DNA from: Candidatus Dadabacteria bacterium
Lineage (GTDB): Bacteria > Desulfobacterota_D > UBA1144 > Nemesobacterales > Nemesobacteraceae
Assembly (NCBI GenBank): GCA_009840385.1
Contig: VXNX01000013.1
Location: 148,723 to 198,221 of the forward strand
DNA length: 49,499 nt
Direction of reading: 5' to 3'
Under the pieces are notes generated by a model. The model was not told the origin of the DNA and ran no database searches. It was given only the letters and a program-made list of their open reading frames with translations. The first letter of the stretch is position 1. Each line of letters begins with the position of its first letter. This document shows, in pieces, positions 1 to 8,366 of the stretch. A program made the translations under genes and the position numbers.

Positions 1-594
1 AAACTGTAAAGCATAAGGGGATGAATCCGACATCCTCTTGGGAATGCTGTGAGCCGTAAAGACCAGCATGGTGGTATCGAGCCTGCTCTCGGGAATATCG
101 CCCATTCGCTCCATTACCTTGGCCGCGGAGCCCTCTATGAAAAGAGGATGGTTAAAAAGCGGCGGAACATATTCCACATGAAGTTCCATCTTGAGATCTT
201 CGCAGGCATCGCTTACATCTCTCATGTACCTCTCCCAGCTCGCATCGGAACGGTAAACGGCCATTATGAGGCCTATAAGACTTTTCACTCCCTCCTCCTG
301 CATGCGCTCAAGAGAGTCCCTAATGAACGGATGCCAGTTCCTCATCCCGACGTAAACCGGAAGATCGTACCCCCACACTGAAAGAAGCCTCTCAAGTTTC
401 CGGGCCTGCTTGTACGTAAACTCGTTGAGCGGAGATTTTCCGTCGAAAATTTCGTAGTGGTGGGCGACTTCCCGCAACCTGTCCTCAGGTATCGGTCTCC
501 CGCTCGCCACGTTTTTGAGAAAAGGCATTATGTCCTCTTTTTTCTCGGGAGCTCCGTATCCGATCATCATTATGGCATCAAAGTTTTTTCGCAT
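1..594 (-). CDS. hemH: Ferrochelatase HemH, N-terminal part (cut by window edge)
   Basis: Ferrochelatase inserts Fe2+ into a porphyrin in the last step of heme synthesis. 198 codons are visible from an ATG at 594; the usual length is over 300, so the C-terminal part lies outside the window. The N-terminus has the family pattern IGYGAPEKKEDIMPFLKNV (about residues 11-29) and then SPLNEFT (54-60). The metal-binding/catalytic histidine lies in FTAHSIP (H182). A purine-rich AGGGA precedes the start by a few bases. The gene starts 18 bp after the hemD-hemE fusion gene and on the same strand, so the two are probably co-transcribed; together they cover uroporphyrinogen III formation, its decarboxylation and the final iron insertion. 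Identification rests on motif recognition and context. Confidence 0.9.
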   Translation of the reverse strand, partial: MRKNFDAIMMIGYGAPEKKEDIMPFLKNVASGRPIPEDRLREVAHHYEIFDGKSPLNEFTYKQARKLERLLSVWGYDLPVYVGMRNWHPFIRDSLERMQEEGVKSLIGLIMAVYRSDASWERYMRDVSDACEDLKMELHVEYVPPLFNHPLFIEGSAAKVMERMGDIPESRLDTTMLVFTAHSIPKRMSDSSPYALQF

Positions 595-612
595 GGAATT
601 CCCTTTTAAACA

Positions 613-2568
613 TCACCCTCGCGCGGAATACTCGTGTACCTCATCAATCAGTCTAAGAACATTATCAACCGGTGTCTGCGGCAGTACTCCATGACCCAGA
701 TTAAATATGTGCCCAGGCCTCCCTCCCACTCTGTCCAGTATCTTCCTTGCCTCCCCTACGACGTGAGACGGGGTTGAGAGCATCGAAACCGGATCAAGAT
801 TCCCCTGAACCGCAAGAGAACTGCCGGCCCTGCGCCAGCCGTCAAGAATATCAACCCTCCAGTCAAGACCGATAACCCCCGCTCCCGTCTGCCCCATGAG
901 TTCGAGAAGAGAACCGGTTCCGGTTCCAAACAATATTACGGGAACATCAGAGGGGATTGCGGATATGAGTTTCTTTACGTGGGGAAAAACAAATCTCTCA
1001 TAATCCGCTGGGGAAAGACAGCCTACCCAGCTGTCGAAAATCTGCACGGCATCGGCCCCGGAATCCACCTGGGCACAGAGATAATCCGAAATACTCGCAG
1101 TCAGAATCTCCATCAGCCTTTCCCACAGGGAAGGGTCTCCATACATGAGTTTCTTTGTGTTGACGTAGTTTTTCGAGCCGCTTCCCTCAACCGCGTAGGA
1201 AGCCACGGTAAACGGAGCACCGCTAAAACCAATAAGCGACACTTCGGGGTCAAGCGCCTTTCTCGTGATACGCAGAGCCTCGTAGACAAAATCCATGCTT
1301 TCGGAATCAAAGTCTCTTAAGGCCTCTATGCGCCTCCGGGTCCTAAGAGGCTTAGCTATCACTGGACCGTCAACGCTTGAATACTCAAGGGAAAGCCCCA
1401 AAGGTTCCAGTATGAGCAATATGTCCGAGAAGATAATGGCCGCATCCACGCCGAAGCGATCAACCACCATAAGCGTAATTTCCGAGGCCATATCAGGAGT
1501 TTTGCAAAACTCCTTGAACGAAACGCGGGAGCGGACCTCCCTGTATTCCCGAAGAAACCTGCCCGCTTGGCGCATAAGCCAGATGGGAGTATAATCGGCT
1601 TTCTCGAGCCGACACGCCTTCATAAACGCCCCCGAAGACGTGGTTCCCCTCCTTTGTGGCTGGGCGGCGTCTCCCGACCAGACCATCTGCGTGCGGTTCC
1701 AGTTCCGGGTATCCACCCCGTTTTGAAAAGCGGTTCTTTTCTTGGCGAGAAGCGCCGCTGACCTTCTGGCCACCTCTCTCACCAGATTTCCCATCTTCGG
1801 GCTGTCGGGCTCATAGTCAACGGATATTCCGTTTTCCCTGAGCGTCTCCGTGGTGGTCGGCCCGATTGAACATATAAGCGCCTTTTTTATTCCCTCCATG
1901 AAGTCGGCTCCGCACTCCTCCTTCCCCGCGACTTCAAAAAGGTTAGATACCTGCCGGGAACTTGTGAACAGAAGACAATCCTCTGCGCCCTCGGATATAG
2001 ACCTTACAGCATCCTGCAGGGGACCCAGATCTTCTGGCAACGCCCACCTGTAAATGGGAATTCTTCTCACGTCCGCCCCTCTTTTTTCAAGGGAAGCGAG
2101 AAACTCCTCGTTGGAAACCCCGTATTCCTGAACGTACACGACCAGGTTTTCAAGCGACATGTCCCTGCGGTCAAAAGTGGAGAGAATGTCCCTCCACGTG
2201 TTCGGTTCAGGAACGGTGATATCCGGCCTTATCCCGAATTTGCGAAGTGCCGCAACGGGTTTCGGGCCTCTTGCAAGAATTGTCGTCGCACGCAGGGCAT
2301 CGAAATATTTCTTTTCCTCCGACTCCGCAATCACCATGTCGGAGAGAATCCGGGTGCCCACCCCCGTCATCAGAACAAGGATATCAACGCTGCCCGAGAA
2401 AAGATCATCGGCAAATCTGTCAACGTAAGGACTTTTCAGATCGGGAACTTCTCTCATCGAGGGCGCGACTCTGGGCACTCCGCCATGATAAGAGATAAGT
2501 TTTTTCATCTCCTCGCAACGGCGACTTTCAAAAGACGTTACCCTGAGTCCGTTAAAATTCTGTTTCAC
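613..2568 (-). CDS. hemDE: Uroporphyrinogen-III synthase / uroporphyrinogen decarboxylase fusion (HemD-HemE)
   Basis: A single 651-residue protein, starting at GTG (2568), carries two consecutive tetrapyrrole enzymes. Residues about 1-270 look like HemD, which cyclises hydroxymethylbilane to uroporphyrinogen III. Visible family-like segments are DILVLMTGVGTRIL (62-75) and LLFTSSRQVSNL (199-210). Residues about 316-651 are a full HemE, which decarboxylates uroporphyrinogen III to coproporphyrinogen III. It has WLMRQAGRFLREYRE (from 330), the catalytic-Asp motif FSDIL (D382), GFSGAPFTVASY and NLGHGVLPQTP near the end. A low-complexity linker (about 270-315) joins them, and an internal Met316 marks where a free HemE would start. 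No frameshift is needed. The gene sits between lysA (42 bp upstream) and hemH (18 bp downstream). HemE is very sure; HemD, a poorly conserved family, is supported by length, pattern and position. Confidence 0.92.
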   Translation of the reverse strand: MKQNFNGLRVTSFESRRCEEMKKLISYHGGVPRVAPSMREVPDLKSPYVDRFADDLFSGSVDILVLMTGVGTRILSDMVIAESEEKKYFDALRATTILARGPKPVAALRKFGIRPDITVPEPNTWRDILSTFDRRDMSLENLVVYVQEYGVSNEEFLASLEKRGADVRRIPIYRWALPEDLGPLQDAVRSISEGAEDCLLFTSSRQVSNLFEVAGKEECGADFMEGIKKALICSIGPTTTETLRENGISVDYEPDSPKMGNLVREVARRSAALLAKKRTAFQNGVDTRNWNRTQMVWSGDAAQPQRRGTTSSGAFMKACRLEKADYTPIWLMRQAGRFLREYREVRSRVSFKEFCKTPDMASEITLMVVDRFGVDAAIIFSDILLILEPLGLSLEYSSVDGPVIAKPLRTRRRIEALRDFDSESMDFVYEALRITRKALDPEVSLIGFSGAPFTVASYAVEGSGSKNYVNTKKLMYGDPSLWERLMEILTASISDYLCAQVDSGADAVQIFDSWVGCLSPADYERFVFPHVKKLISAIPSDVPVILFGTGTGSLLELMGQTGAGVIGLDWRVDILDGWRRAGSSLAVQGNLDPVSMLSTPSHVVGEARKILDRVGGRPGHIFNLGHGVLPQTPVDNVLRLIDEVHEYSARG

Positions 2569-2610
2569 AACTTAACCCCCGATCCAGGCTCCACAACCGA
2601 AGCCCCGATA

Positions 2611-3873
2611 CTACAGAAATTCCGCTATGCTCTCAGCTTTCAGCATATCCTCGAGAGTTTCTCTCGCCCTTATCTCACAGTACCTATCGCCGCTTACAAG
2701 AACTTCCGCCGCCCGGGGTCTAGTATTATAATTCGACGACATCACGAAACCGTAGGCCCCCGCGCTGAAAACCGCAAGCAGTTCGCCCGCGGAAACCGCG
2801 GGGAAACTCCTGTCTCTTGCCAGAAAATCACCCGATTCGCATATGGGACCGACTATATCCACTATCTCGGAAGATCCGGAATCTCCCCCGTGCACCGGTT
2901 CTATGCGGTGAAAGGAGTCGTAAAACGCGGGTCTCACAAGATCGTTCATCGCGGCGTCAACTATTACGAATTTCTTTGAAGTTCCCTCCTTAACATAAAG
3001 CACCCTAGTGGCCATTATTCCCGCATTTCCCACCATTGATCTTCCGGGCTCAAGAACCAGTCCGTAACTGGTATCGCGAAGATGTTCTTTGAACACCTGC
3101 GCGTACTCGGATTTCGCCGGGGGCTTCTCCTCGCTCTCGTAGCTTATCGCCAGGCCCCCTCCTATGTCTATGTAGGAAATTTCAATCCCGTCGTCCCCCA
3201 GCCTATCGGCAAGATAAACGAGCTTCGATATGGACTCGGAAAAGGAGGAAAGATCGAATATCTGGGAACCTATATGGGCGTCGATTCCCCTTATCTCGAT
3301 TCCCCTCATCCGCGAAGCGTTTCTATAAACATCCACTGCTTTTGCGATTCCGATTCCGAACTTGCTTTTCTCAAAACCCGTTGATATGTACGGATGTGTG
3401 TCGGGATCGATATCAGGATTCACCCTTATGGCAACCGGGGCTCTTTTTCCTATGGAAACGGCTACCTCGTTTATTTTCTCAAGCTCCGCTTCGGATTCCA
3501 CGTTGAAAAAAAGTATCCGGGAGCGAATGGCAGCTGCTATCTCCTCTTCGGTCTTTCCGACTCCCGAGAACACCACTCTCGAGGTGTCTCCCCCCGCGGC
3601 AACAACCCTTTGCAGTTCCCCGGACGAGACTATATCGAAACCCGAGTCCATGGAGGAAAAAATCTTGAGTACTGATATATTCGAGTTTGCCTTCACGGAA
3701 TAGCAGATCAGAGGGTCGATCTCGGAAAACGCCTCCCTATATTCAAGGAAGCTTGAACGGATGGAGTTGTGGCTGTAGATATAGACTGGAGTTCCAAAGT
3801 CCTCGCATATCTGCCTCACGGGAACTTTTTCCACGTAAAGTTCGCCGCCGGTATATTCAAAATCGGAAGTCAT
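2611..3873 (-). CDS. lysA: Diaminopimelate decarboxylase
   Basis: This is the PLP-dependent enzyme that converts meso-diaminopimelate to L-lysine. The ATG at 3873 gives 420 residues, the usual LysA length. The frame stays open to 3981, but the extra 36 residues are unlike the family. The PLP lysine is in CYSVKANSN (K61). Further family motifs are HIGSQI, the glycine-rich IGGGLAI, EPGRSMVGNAG and CESGDFLA (active-site Cys of the dimer partner), then GAYGFVMSSNYNTRPR near the C-terminus. A GTGGGG stretch lies about 9-14 bases before the ATG. lysA is the first gene of a minus-strand group with hemDE and hemH and diverges from exbB. Confidence 0.95.
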   Translation of the reverse strand: MTSDFEYTGGELYVEKVPVRQICEDFGTPVYIYSHNSIRSSFLEYREAFSEIDPLICYSVKANSNISVLKIFSSMDSGFDIVSSGELQRVVAAGGDTSRVVFSGVGKTEEEIAAAIRSRILFFNVESEAELEKINEVAVSIGKRAPVAIRVNPDIDPDTHPYISTGFEKSKFGIGIAKAVDVYRNASRMRGIEIRGIDAHIGSQIFDLSSFSESISKLVYLADRLGDDGIEISYIDIGGGLAISYESEEKPPAKSEYAQVFKEHLRDTSYGLVLEPGRSMVGNAGIMATRVLYVKEGTSKKFVIVDAAMNDLVRPAFYDSFHRIEPVHGGDSGSSEIVDIVGPICESGDFLARDRSFPAVSAGELLAVFSAGAYGFVMSSNYNTRPRAAEVLVSGDRYCEIRARETLEDMLKAESIAEFL

Positions 3874-4019
3874 AGTGCAAATCCCCACGGGTTTGAAGCT
3901 AGAAAATCTACCCGAAAAAAACAGCGGAAAACAATTATGGAATCCGAAGCCGGGCAAAGCCCTGCAAGCCCGGGGTGGCAACTATGACTAAGGAAATAAA
4001 GGGATTCCCCAAATTTTGC

Positions 4020-4048
4020 TTGGACAAAACCCGGATTTGTTTTATAAT
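4020..4048 (+). promoter_or_regulatory. Predicted sigma-70 promoter of exbB-exbD
   Basis: TTGGAC (4020-4025) and a perfect TATAAT (4043-4048) are separated by 17 bp in the gap between the divergent lysA and exbB genes. The -10 box is perfect and the -35 box is weak. Transcription would start near 4055, leaving a leader of about 58 nt that contains AAGGAT shortly before the exbB ATG. Confidence 0.6.
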
Positions 4049-4112
4049 GGTTTCGTCGTATTGAAAATCCAGACTTCGGAGCAAAAACCTCTCTATTTAA
4101 GGATAAATCCCC

Positions 4113-4733
4113 ATGGACGCAATTATTGATCTGTTTACCAAGGGCGGAATATATATTTTCCCCCTGATTTTATGTTCCATATTCGGGCTTGCGATTTTTC
4201 TTCAGAAGTTCCATATACTTCAGAGGAAAAAGCTTCTCCCCGAAGAATTTCTTTCAAGCCTGTACAAGACTGTCGAGACAAAGGGGCTTGAAGAGGCAAA
4301 ATCTCTTTCTGCATCAAGCGATTCTGCGGTAGCCAAGATAGCTCTCGCGGCCGCGCAGAACTCGGGCACATCGAAAGCGGAAATGCAAGAAGCCATTGAG
4401 GCTGTCGGAAAGGCCGAGGCGCAGGGCCTTGAAAAATATATCGAGACCCTGCTCACCATAAGCAGCATAAGCACTCTTATCGGGCTTCTCGGCACAATAT
4501 CGGGAATGATAAAGGTGTTCGCCGTCATATCGGAGAAGGATATAGTGGATCCGCCTTCCCTAGCGGGAGGCATCTCGGAAGCACTTTATACGACGGCCCT
4601 CGGACTTACGATAGCGATCCCGGCACTCATAGCCTACAAGTACACAGACGGAAAATTCAGGGAGCTGATCTCTGAACTCGAGGATGAAGGCAAAAAAATA
4701 CTTGAAGCTTTTTCCGCAAAAGCATCCCTATGA
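4113..4733 (+). CDS. exbB: MotA/TolQ/ExbB proton channel family protein
   Basis: This 206-residue inner-membrane protein would use the proton gradient to power an outer-membrane machine (TonB-dependent uptake or Tol-Pal). Three hydrophobic segments are visible. TM1 is near residues 10-30 (GGIYIFPLILCSIFGLAIFL). TM2 lies within LLTISSISTLIGLLGTISG, and TM3 is in ALYTTALGLTIAIPALIAY; the last two are the conserved channel-forming part. A cytoplasmic loop with many charged residues lies between TM1 and TM2. An AAGGAT Shine-Dalgarno precedes the ATG. Its stop overlaps the exbD start, so the two are translationally coupled. No TonB or TolA gene is adjacent, so ExbB and TolQ cannot be told apart; the symbol is the more general choice. 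Confidence 0.88.
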   Translation: MDAIIDLFTKGGIYIFPLILCSIFGLAIFLQKFHILQRKKLLPEEFLSSLYKTVETKGLEEAKSLSASSDSAVAKIALAAAQNSGTSKAEMQEAIEAVGKAEAQGLEKYIETLLTISSISTLIGLLGTISGMIKVFAVISEKDIVDPPSLAGGISEALYTTALGLTIAIPALIAYKYTDGKFRELISELEDEGKKILEAFSAKASL

Positions 4734-5128
4734 AATTCGCGCAAAGAAAATCAGGTAGTAGATCCGGCATAGACATGGCTCCCATCGTGGACGTGATTTT
4801 CAACCTCCTTATTTTCTTCGCCCTTACACTTAATTTCGCCATATCAAGCGGCATAAAAGTCAACCTCCCGAAAGCAACAGGCGAAATCGTTGAGATAAAA
4901 GACGTAAACATACACATTGCCAAAGACGGAAAAGTCTACTTCAATGACGTGCTTATGCGTTCCGCCAACTCCTTAAAGCGGGAGTTTCAGAAGATACCCA
5001 ACAAAGACACCTTGGTAATAATAAGGGCGGATTCCGAGGCCATGCACGGCCCGGTGGTAAGCACCATGGATTTGGCCAAAACCCAAGGGTTCTCGAAAAT
5101 AGCAATCGGAGTTGAGCCAAAGCGATAA
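4730..5128 (+). CDS. exbD: ExbD/TolR family energy transducer
   Basis: This 132-residue partner of the ExbB-type channel starts inside the exbB stop (ATGA overlap). Residues about 15-45 hold the single membrane helix with the motif MAPIVDVIFNLLIFFAL. Its Asp is the conserved proton-carrying residue of ExbD/TolR. The rest is a periplasmic domain that opens with IKVNLPKATGE, typical of the family. The pair forms an ExbB-ExbD complex in the inner membrane. Which TonB- or TolA-like protein it drives cannot be seen here. Confidence 0.9.
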   Translation: MKFAQRKSGSRSGIDMAPIVDVIFNLLIFFALTLNFAISSGIKVNLPKATGEIVEIKDVNIHIAKDGKVYFNDVLMRSANSLKREFQKIPNKDTLVIIRADSEAMHGPVVSTMDLAKTQGFSKIAIGVEPKR

Positions 5129-5183
5129 AACCCCACCATAATCGCTTTCCGGCAACCCGGCTGCCTTACGGTAACAAACAAAG

Positions 5184-6134
5184 TTGAACTCGATACAAGG
5201 CGCTTTAACCTCGCTAAACGACCTCATAACAAGATTTTTCATCCTCTGGATAATACTGTTCTCGGCCGTCGCATTCTTTTTCCCCTTCGTCTTTGAGGAT
5301 CTCGGGTTCCTTATAGTACCCATGCTCGCGGTGATAATGTTCGCGATGGGCATGACGCTGAGAATAGATGACTTCAAAAGAGTTTTTCTAAGACCGCTTG
5401 AGATTCTCGTGGGCGTTTGCGCTCAATACGTCGTGATGCCCCTTTTGGGCTTTCTGCTCGCCCTTGCGTTCGGAATAAACCCACTGATTGCGGTCGGAAT
5501 CGTTCTTGTGGGTTCCTGTCCCGGGGGAACAGCTTCAAACGTCATTACCTATCTGGCAAGAGGTGACCTCGCGCTTTCCGTAACGCTCACTTCGGTTTCG
5601 ACGCTTCTTTGCCCGTTTCTGCTGCCCGCGCTGATGTACGTTTACGCGGGAAAATGGGTAGACGTTCCGCTCACAGACCTTTTTATCTCCGCGCTTCAGA
5701 TAGTGCTGCTACCCGTACTTATGGGATTGGTGTTGAGGAGTCTGCTCGGGAAAAAGTCAGAGAGCGTACTGCCCTTTCTGCCTTCCGTATCGTCTTTGGC
5801 CATAGCGTTCGCAGTAGGAATAATCGTGGCCCTAAACGCAGAATCCATAAAAACCATTGGCACGGTGGTTTTCCTTGTAGTAATAATTCATAACGCTTTG
5901 GGCCTTATATGCGGTTATCTTATAGCGAAGGCACTGGGCTTCCGGGAAAGCAGTTGCAGAGCGATATCCGTAGAAGTGGGAATGCAGAACTCGGGGCTCG
6001 CGGCGGCTCTTTCCCAGCTGCATTTCGGTTATCTCTCCGCGCTTCCCGCCGCACTTTTCAGCATCTGGCATAATATCTCGGGCGGAGCAATAGCCTCGTT
6101 ATGGAGACACAGGAGCGTTCATGAACAAACCTGA
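5184..6134 (+). CDS. Bile acid:sodium symporter family transporter
   Basis: This 316-residue, very hydrophobic protein belongs to the SBF/BASS family, Na+-coupled carriers of organic anions. About nine to ten membrane segments can be seen. The family pattern around MGMTLRIDDF (near residue 52) and the sodium-site region GSCPGGTASNVITYLARGD (about 112-130) are both present, as is a C-terminal EVGMQNSGLAAAL. The start is TTG at 5184 with only a weak purine stretch before it, 55 bp after exbD. A slightly later start would not change the family call. The C-terminus overlaps the next transporter gene by 14 bp, so both are probably made together. The substrate cannot be read from the sequence. Confidence 0.88.
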   Translation: MNSIQGALTSLNDLITRFFILWIILFSAVAFFFPFVFEDLGFLIVPMLAVIMFAMGMTLRIDDFKRVFLRPLEILVGVCAQYVVMPLLGFLLALAFGINPLIAVGIVLVGSCPGGTASNVITYLARGDLALSVTLTSVSTLLCPFLLPALMYVYAGKWVDVPLTDLFISALQIVLLPVLMGLVLRSLLGKKSESVLPFLPSVSSLAIAFAVGIIVALNAESIKTIGTVVFLVVIIHNALGLICGYLIAKALGFRESSCRAISVEVGMQNSGLAAALSQLHFGYLSALPAALFSIWHNISGGAIASLWRHRSVHEQT

Positions 6135-7032
6135 GAAAAAAGAAAAGCTCCCTATAAAGGGCTATCTTTTTCTGATAGCCACAGCTTTTTTCACGGCACT
6201 CTCCTACGCCATAGGAAAAGCCCTTGAGCGAAGCGATCTTCACCCGGAAACCACCACATTCTTCTGGTTTTTCGGAGCTTTTATAGTCGCCCTGATTCTG
6301 TTCCCCTTCCTCCGTGCGCAGAGAGAAGAACTTAAAAGAATTCGCCTGTACCGCGACATTTTCATCTGGAGTTCCGTTATAACCTCGGCCGGAGCCGCCT
6401 TGTGGATGGTGGCACTTTGGACAATCGGGCCCGCTCTCACTTCATTTTTAATGAAAGCCCAGACGCTTTTTGCGCTCCTGCTCGGCATACTCTTTCTCGG
6501 AGAGAGGCTTAACAAGGGAGAGAGCATAGGGATAGCCATGACGGTGGCGGGCGGAGCGGTAGTCGCCTACCAGAGGGAAGGCTACCTCATCTTCGGGACA
6601 GCCATGGCTCTGGGGGCCGCGTTCTTGTATTCCTTTCTCTCCTTCATGGTAAAAAAAATAGCGCAGGATCTCAATATGCTCACAGTCGCAACTCTTAGAA
6701 CTCTTGGGGTCTCGATTGTTCTTTTTCTTTACCTATTAGCCACCGGAACCTTCGAGCCCCCCAGTCTGAATCAGGCACTTATAATGGCGTGTGGAGGGGC
6801 GTGCGGAGCATACATAGCCAAAGGAAGTCAGTTTCACGCCATAAAGCTTCTTGATATCTCAAGAACAACGGCCGTTATGCCGATGGAATCGATTTTTGTG
6901 CTGATTTTCGCGCATGTCTTCTTCGACGACCTGCCGTCGGTCACGAAACTTCTGGGGGGAGCTTCCATAATCGCCGGAGTTGTTTTCCTGGTGCTTTTTC
7001 GGGGACAGAAAAACGATATTCTCGGCAAGTGA
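6121..7032 (+). CDS. EamA/DMT superfamily transporter
   Basis: This 303-residue membrane protein has ten predicted helices arranged as two EamA repeats (about residues 15-145 and 160-295). Each repeat ends in the typical pattern where a helix is followed by a conserved E: LLGILFLGERLNKGES in the first, MESIFVLIFAHVFFDD in the second. DMT carriers of this type usually export amino acids, nucleotides or other small metabolites; the substrate is unknown here. Its ATG lies inside the end of the preceding symporter gene (14-bp overlap). It ends 3 bp from the convergent ddl stop, so no separate terminator fits between them. Confidence 0.87.
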   Translation: MNKPEKKEKLPIKGYLFLIATAFFTALSYAIGKALERSDLHPETTTFFWFFGAFIVALILFPFLRAQREELKRIRLYRDIFIWSSVITSAGAALWMVALWTIGPALTSFLMKAQTLFALLLGILFLGERLNKGESIGIAMTVAGGAVVAYQREGYLIFGTAMALGAAFLYSFLSFMVKKIAQDLNMLTVATLRTLGVSIVLFLYLLATGTFEPPSLNQALIMACGGACGAYIAKGSQFHAIKLLDISRTTAVMPMESIFVLIFAHVFFDDLPSVTKLLGGASIIAGVVFLVLFRGQKNDILGK

Positions 7033-7035
7033 ACC

Positions 7036-8148
7036 CTACCGGAAATCTGAGAAATCCGTTCTGAGTTCTCTCTTCATCCGATGTCTCTGCTCCGCAAGCT
7101 CAAACAGCATCTCGAGCATTTCCCCGACGGGAATCCCGCTTGCCTCCCACAGCTTCGGATACATGCTTATGGGCGTGAAACCCGGGATCGTGTTTATCTC
7201 GCTAACAAACACCTGTTCCGTATCGGCGTCAACCAGAAAATCCACCCTTGCCATACCGGTGCAACAAAGAGCGGAATAGGAAGCAAGAGCGAGGGTTCTT
7301 ATTTTATCCTGAATCTCTTGACCAAGGTCGCAGGGGATGCAAAACTCCGTCGATTCGTCGTGGTACTTCTTTTCGTAATCATAAAAACTTCCTTTCACAA
7401 CGAGTTCCCCGGGAATCGACGCCTTCGGATTCTGATTCCCTATTACGCTTACCTCGACTTCCCTTAGGTTCAATACGGCCCGCTCAACAATCACCCTTTC
7501 AGAAAAATCAAAAGAAGCCTCCACGGCATCGGCAATTACCGCAGAAGAGTCCACTTTTGAAACTCCTACGCTTGAACCGAGGTTTGAGGATTTTACGAAG
7601 CAGGGAAATCCTATTTCGTCTTCTATGCGGAAGAGGATGGCTTCCTTATCGTTTTCCCATTCGGTTTTCGCGAAACCGAAAAAGGGAACAACCGGAATAC
7701 CATTATCCCTGAGAATGGTTTTTGAGACTATCTTGTCAATGCAAAGTGAAGACCCGAGCAAATCGGCTCCCACGCAGGGAACACCCATAAGGTCAATCAA
7801 ACCCTGTACCGATCCATCCTCGCCGAAAGTTCCGTGAAGAACGGGGAAAACCGCATCTACGGAAAAGATCTCAGCTATTTCCCCTTGGATTATTTCAGCA
7901 AAACGACCGGGAGGAAAACCTTGAAGCATGGGCACGATCTCGGAATCGGGAATCAGGGCAGGAGGTTCCTCCTCAGGCCAGTTCTCAATAACGGCTCTCT
8001 GCCAGCGACCTTCTTTCGAAATAAAGATTGGTAACGTGACGAATTTTGAAGGATCAAGGTTGCTGACGATAAACTTTGAGGAAACGAGCGACACCTCGTG
8101 CTCAACTGAAACACCACCGAAAAGAACCGCTATTGTTTTTCTGCTCAA
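7036..8148 (-). CDS. ddl: D-alanine--D-alanine ligase
   Basis: This ATP-grasp ligase joins two D-Ala for peptidoglycan synthesis. The protein has 370 residues with the family order: IAVLFGGVSVEHEVSLVS at the N-terminus, GEDGSVQGLIDLMGVPCVG, the ATP-grasp segment FPCFVKSSNLGSSVGVSKV, and ARVDFLVD followed by SEINTIPGFTPISMYPKLW with the metal-binding acidic and Asn residues. The length matches DdlA-type enzymes. The start is TTG at 8148, supported by GAGGG eight bases upstream. It is transcribed alone, divergently from the lytic transglycosylase gene, and converges on the EamA transporter gene. Confidence 0.95.
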   Translation of the reverse strand: MSRKTIAVLFGGVSVEHEVSLVSSKFIVSNLDPSKFVTLPIFISKEGRWQRAVIENWPEEEPPALIPDSEIVPMLQGFPPGRFAEIIQGEIAEIFSVDAVFPVLHGTFGEDGSVQGLIDLMGVPCVGADLLGSSLCIDKIVSKTILRDNGIPVVPFFGFAKTEWENDKEAILFRIEDEIGFPCFVKSSNLGSSVGVSKVDSSAVIADAVEASFDFSERVIVERAVLNLREVEVSVIGNQNPKASIPGELVVKGSFYDYEKKYHDESTEFCIPCDLGQEIQDKIRTLALASYSALCCTGMARVDFLVDADTEQVFVSEINTIPGFTPISMYPKLWEASGIPVGEMLEMLFELAEQRHRMKRELRTDFSDFR

Positions 8149-8249
8149 CTTACAACCCTCGACATTTTTAAGAAAAAAATTTCATGAAAGATTCTAGGAA
8201 AACAACAGCCCGGAAAATCTTGTTTTTAAGAGATTCCCCAAAACATACT

Positions 8250-8277
8250 TTGACTATTAGAACTATGTGGTTACAAT
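8250..8277 (+). promoter_or_regulatory. Predicted sigma-70 promoter of the lytic transglycosylase operon
   Basis: TTGACT (8250-8255) and TACAAT (8272-8277) are separated by 16 bp in the AT-rich gap between ddl and the transglycosylase gene. The predicted leader is about 80 nt. It includes a small GGGGA/TCCCC stem-loop at about 8323-8339, some 30 bases before the start codon, which has no clear Shine-Dalgarno. Confidence 0.6.
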
Positions 8278-8366
8278 TATTGTACAAATAACTAACGGAA
8301 AAATAAACCGGAAAGTTCTATTAGGGGATTGCCGTCCCCGCCATTGATTCAAAACTGCGAACATAC

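Noticed and set aside
3874-3981. Longer lysA start
   Set aside because: The 36 extra residues do not resemble LysA; the ATG at 3873 gives the normal length.
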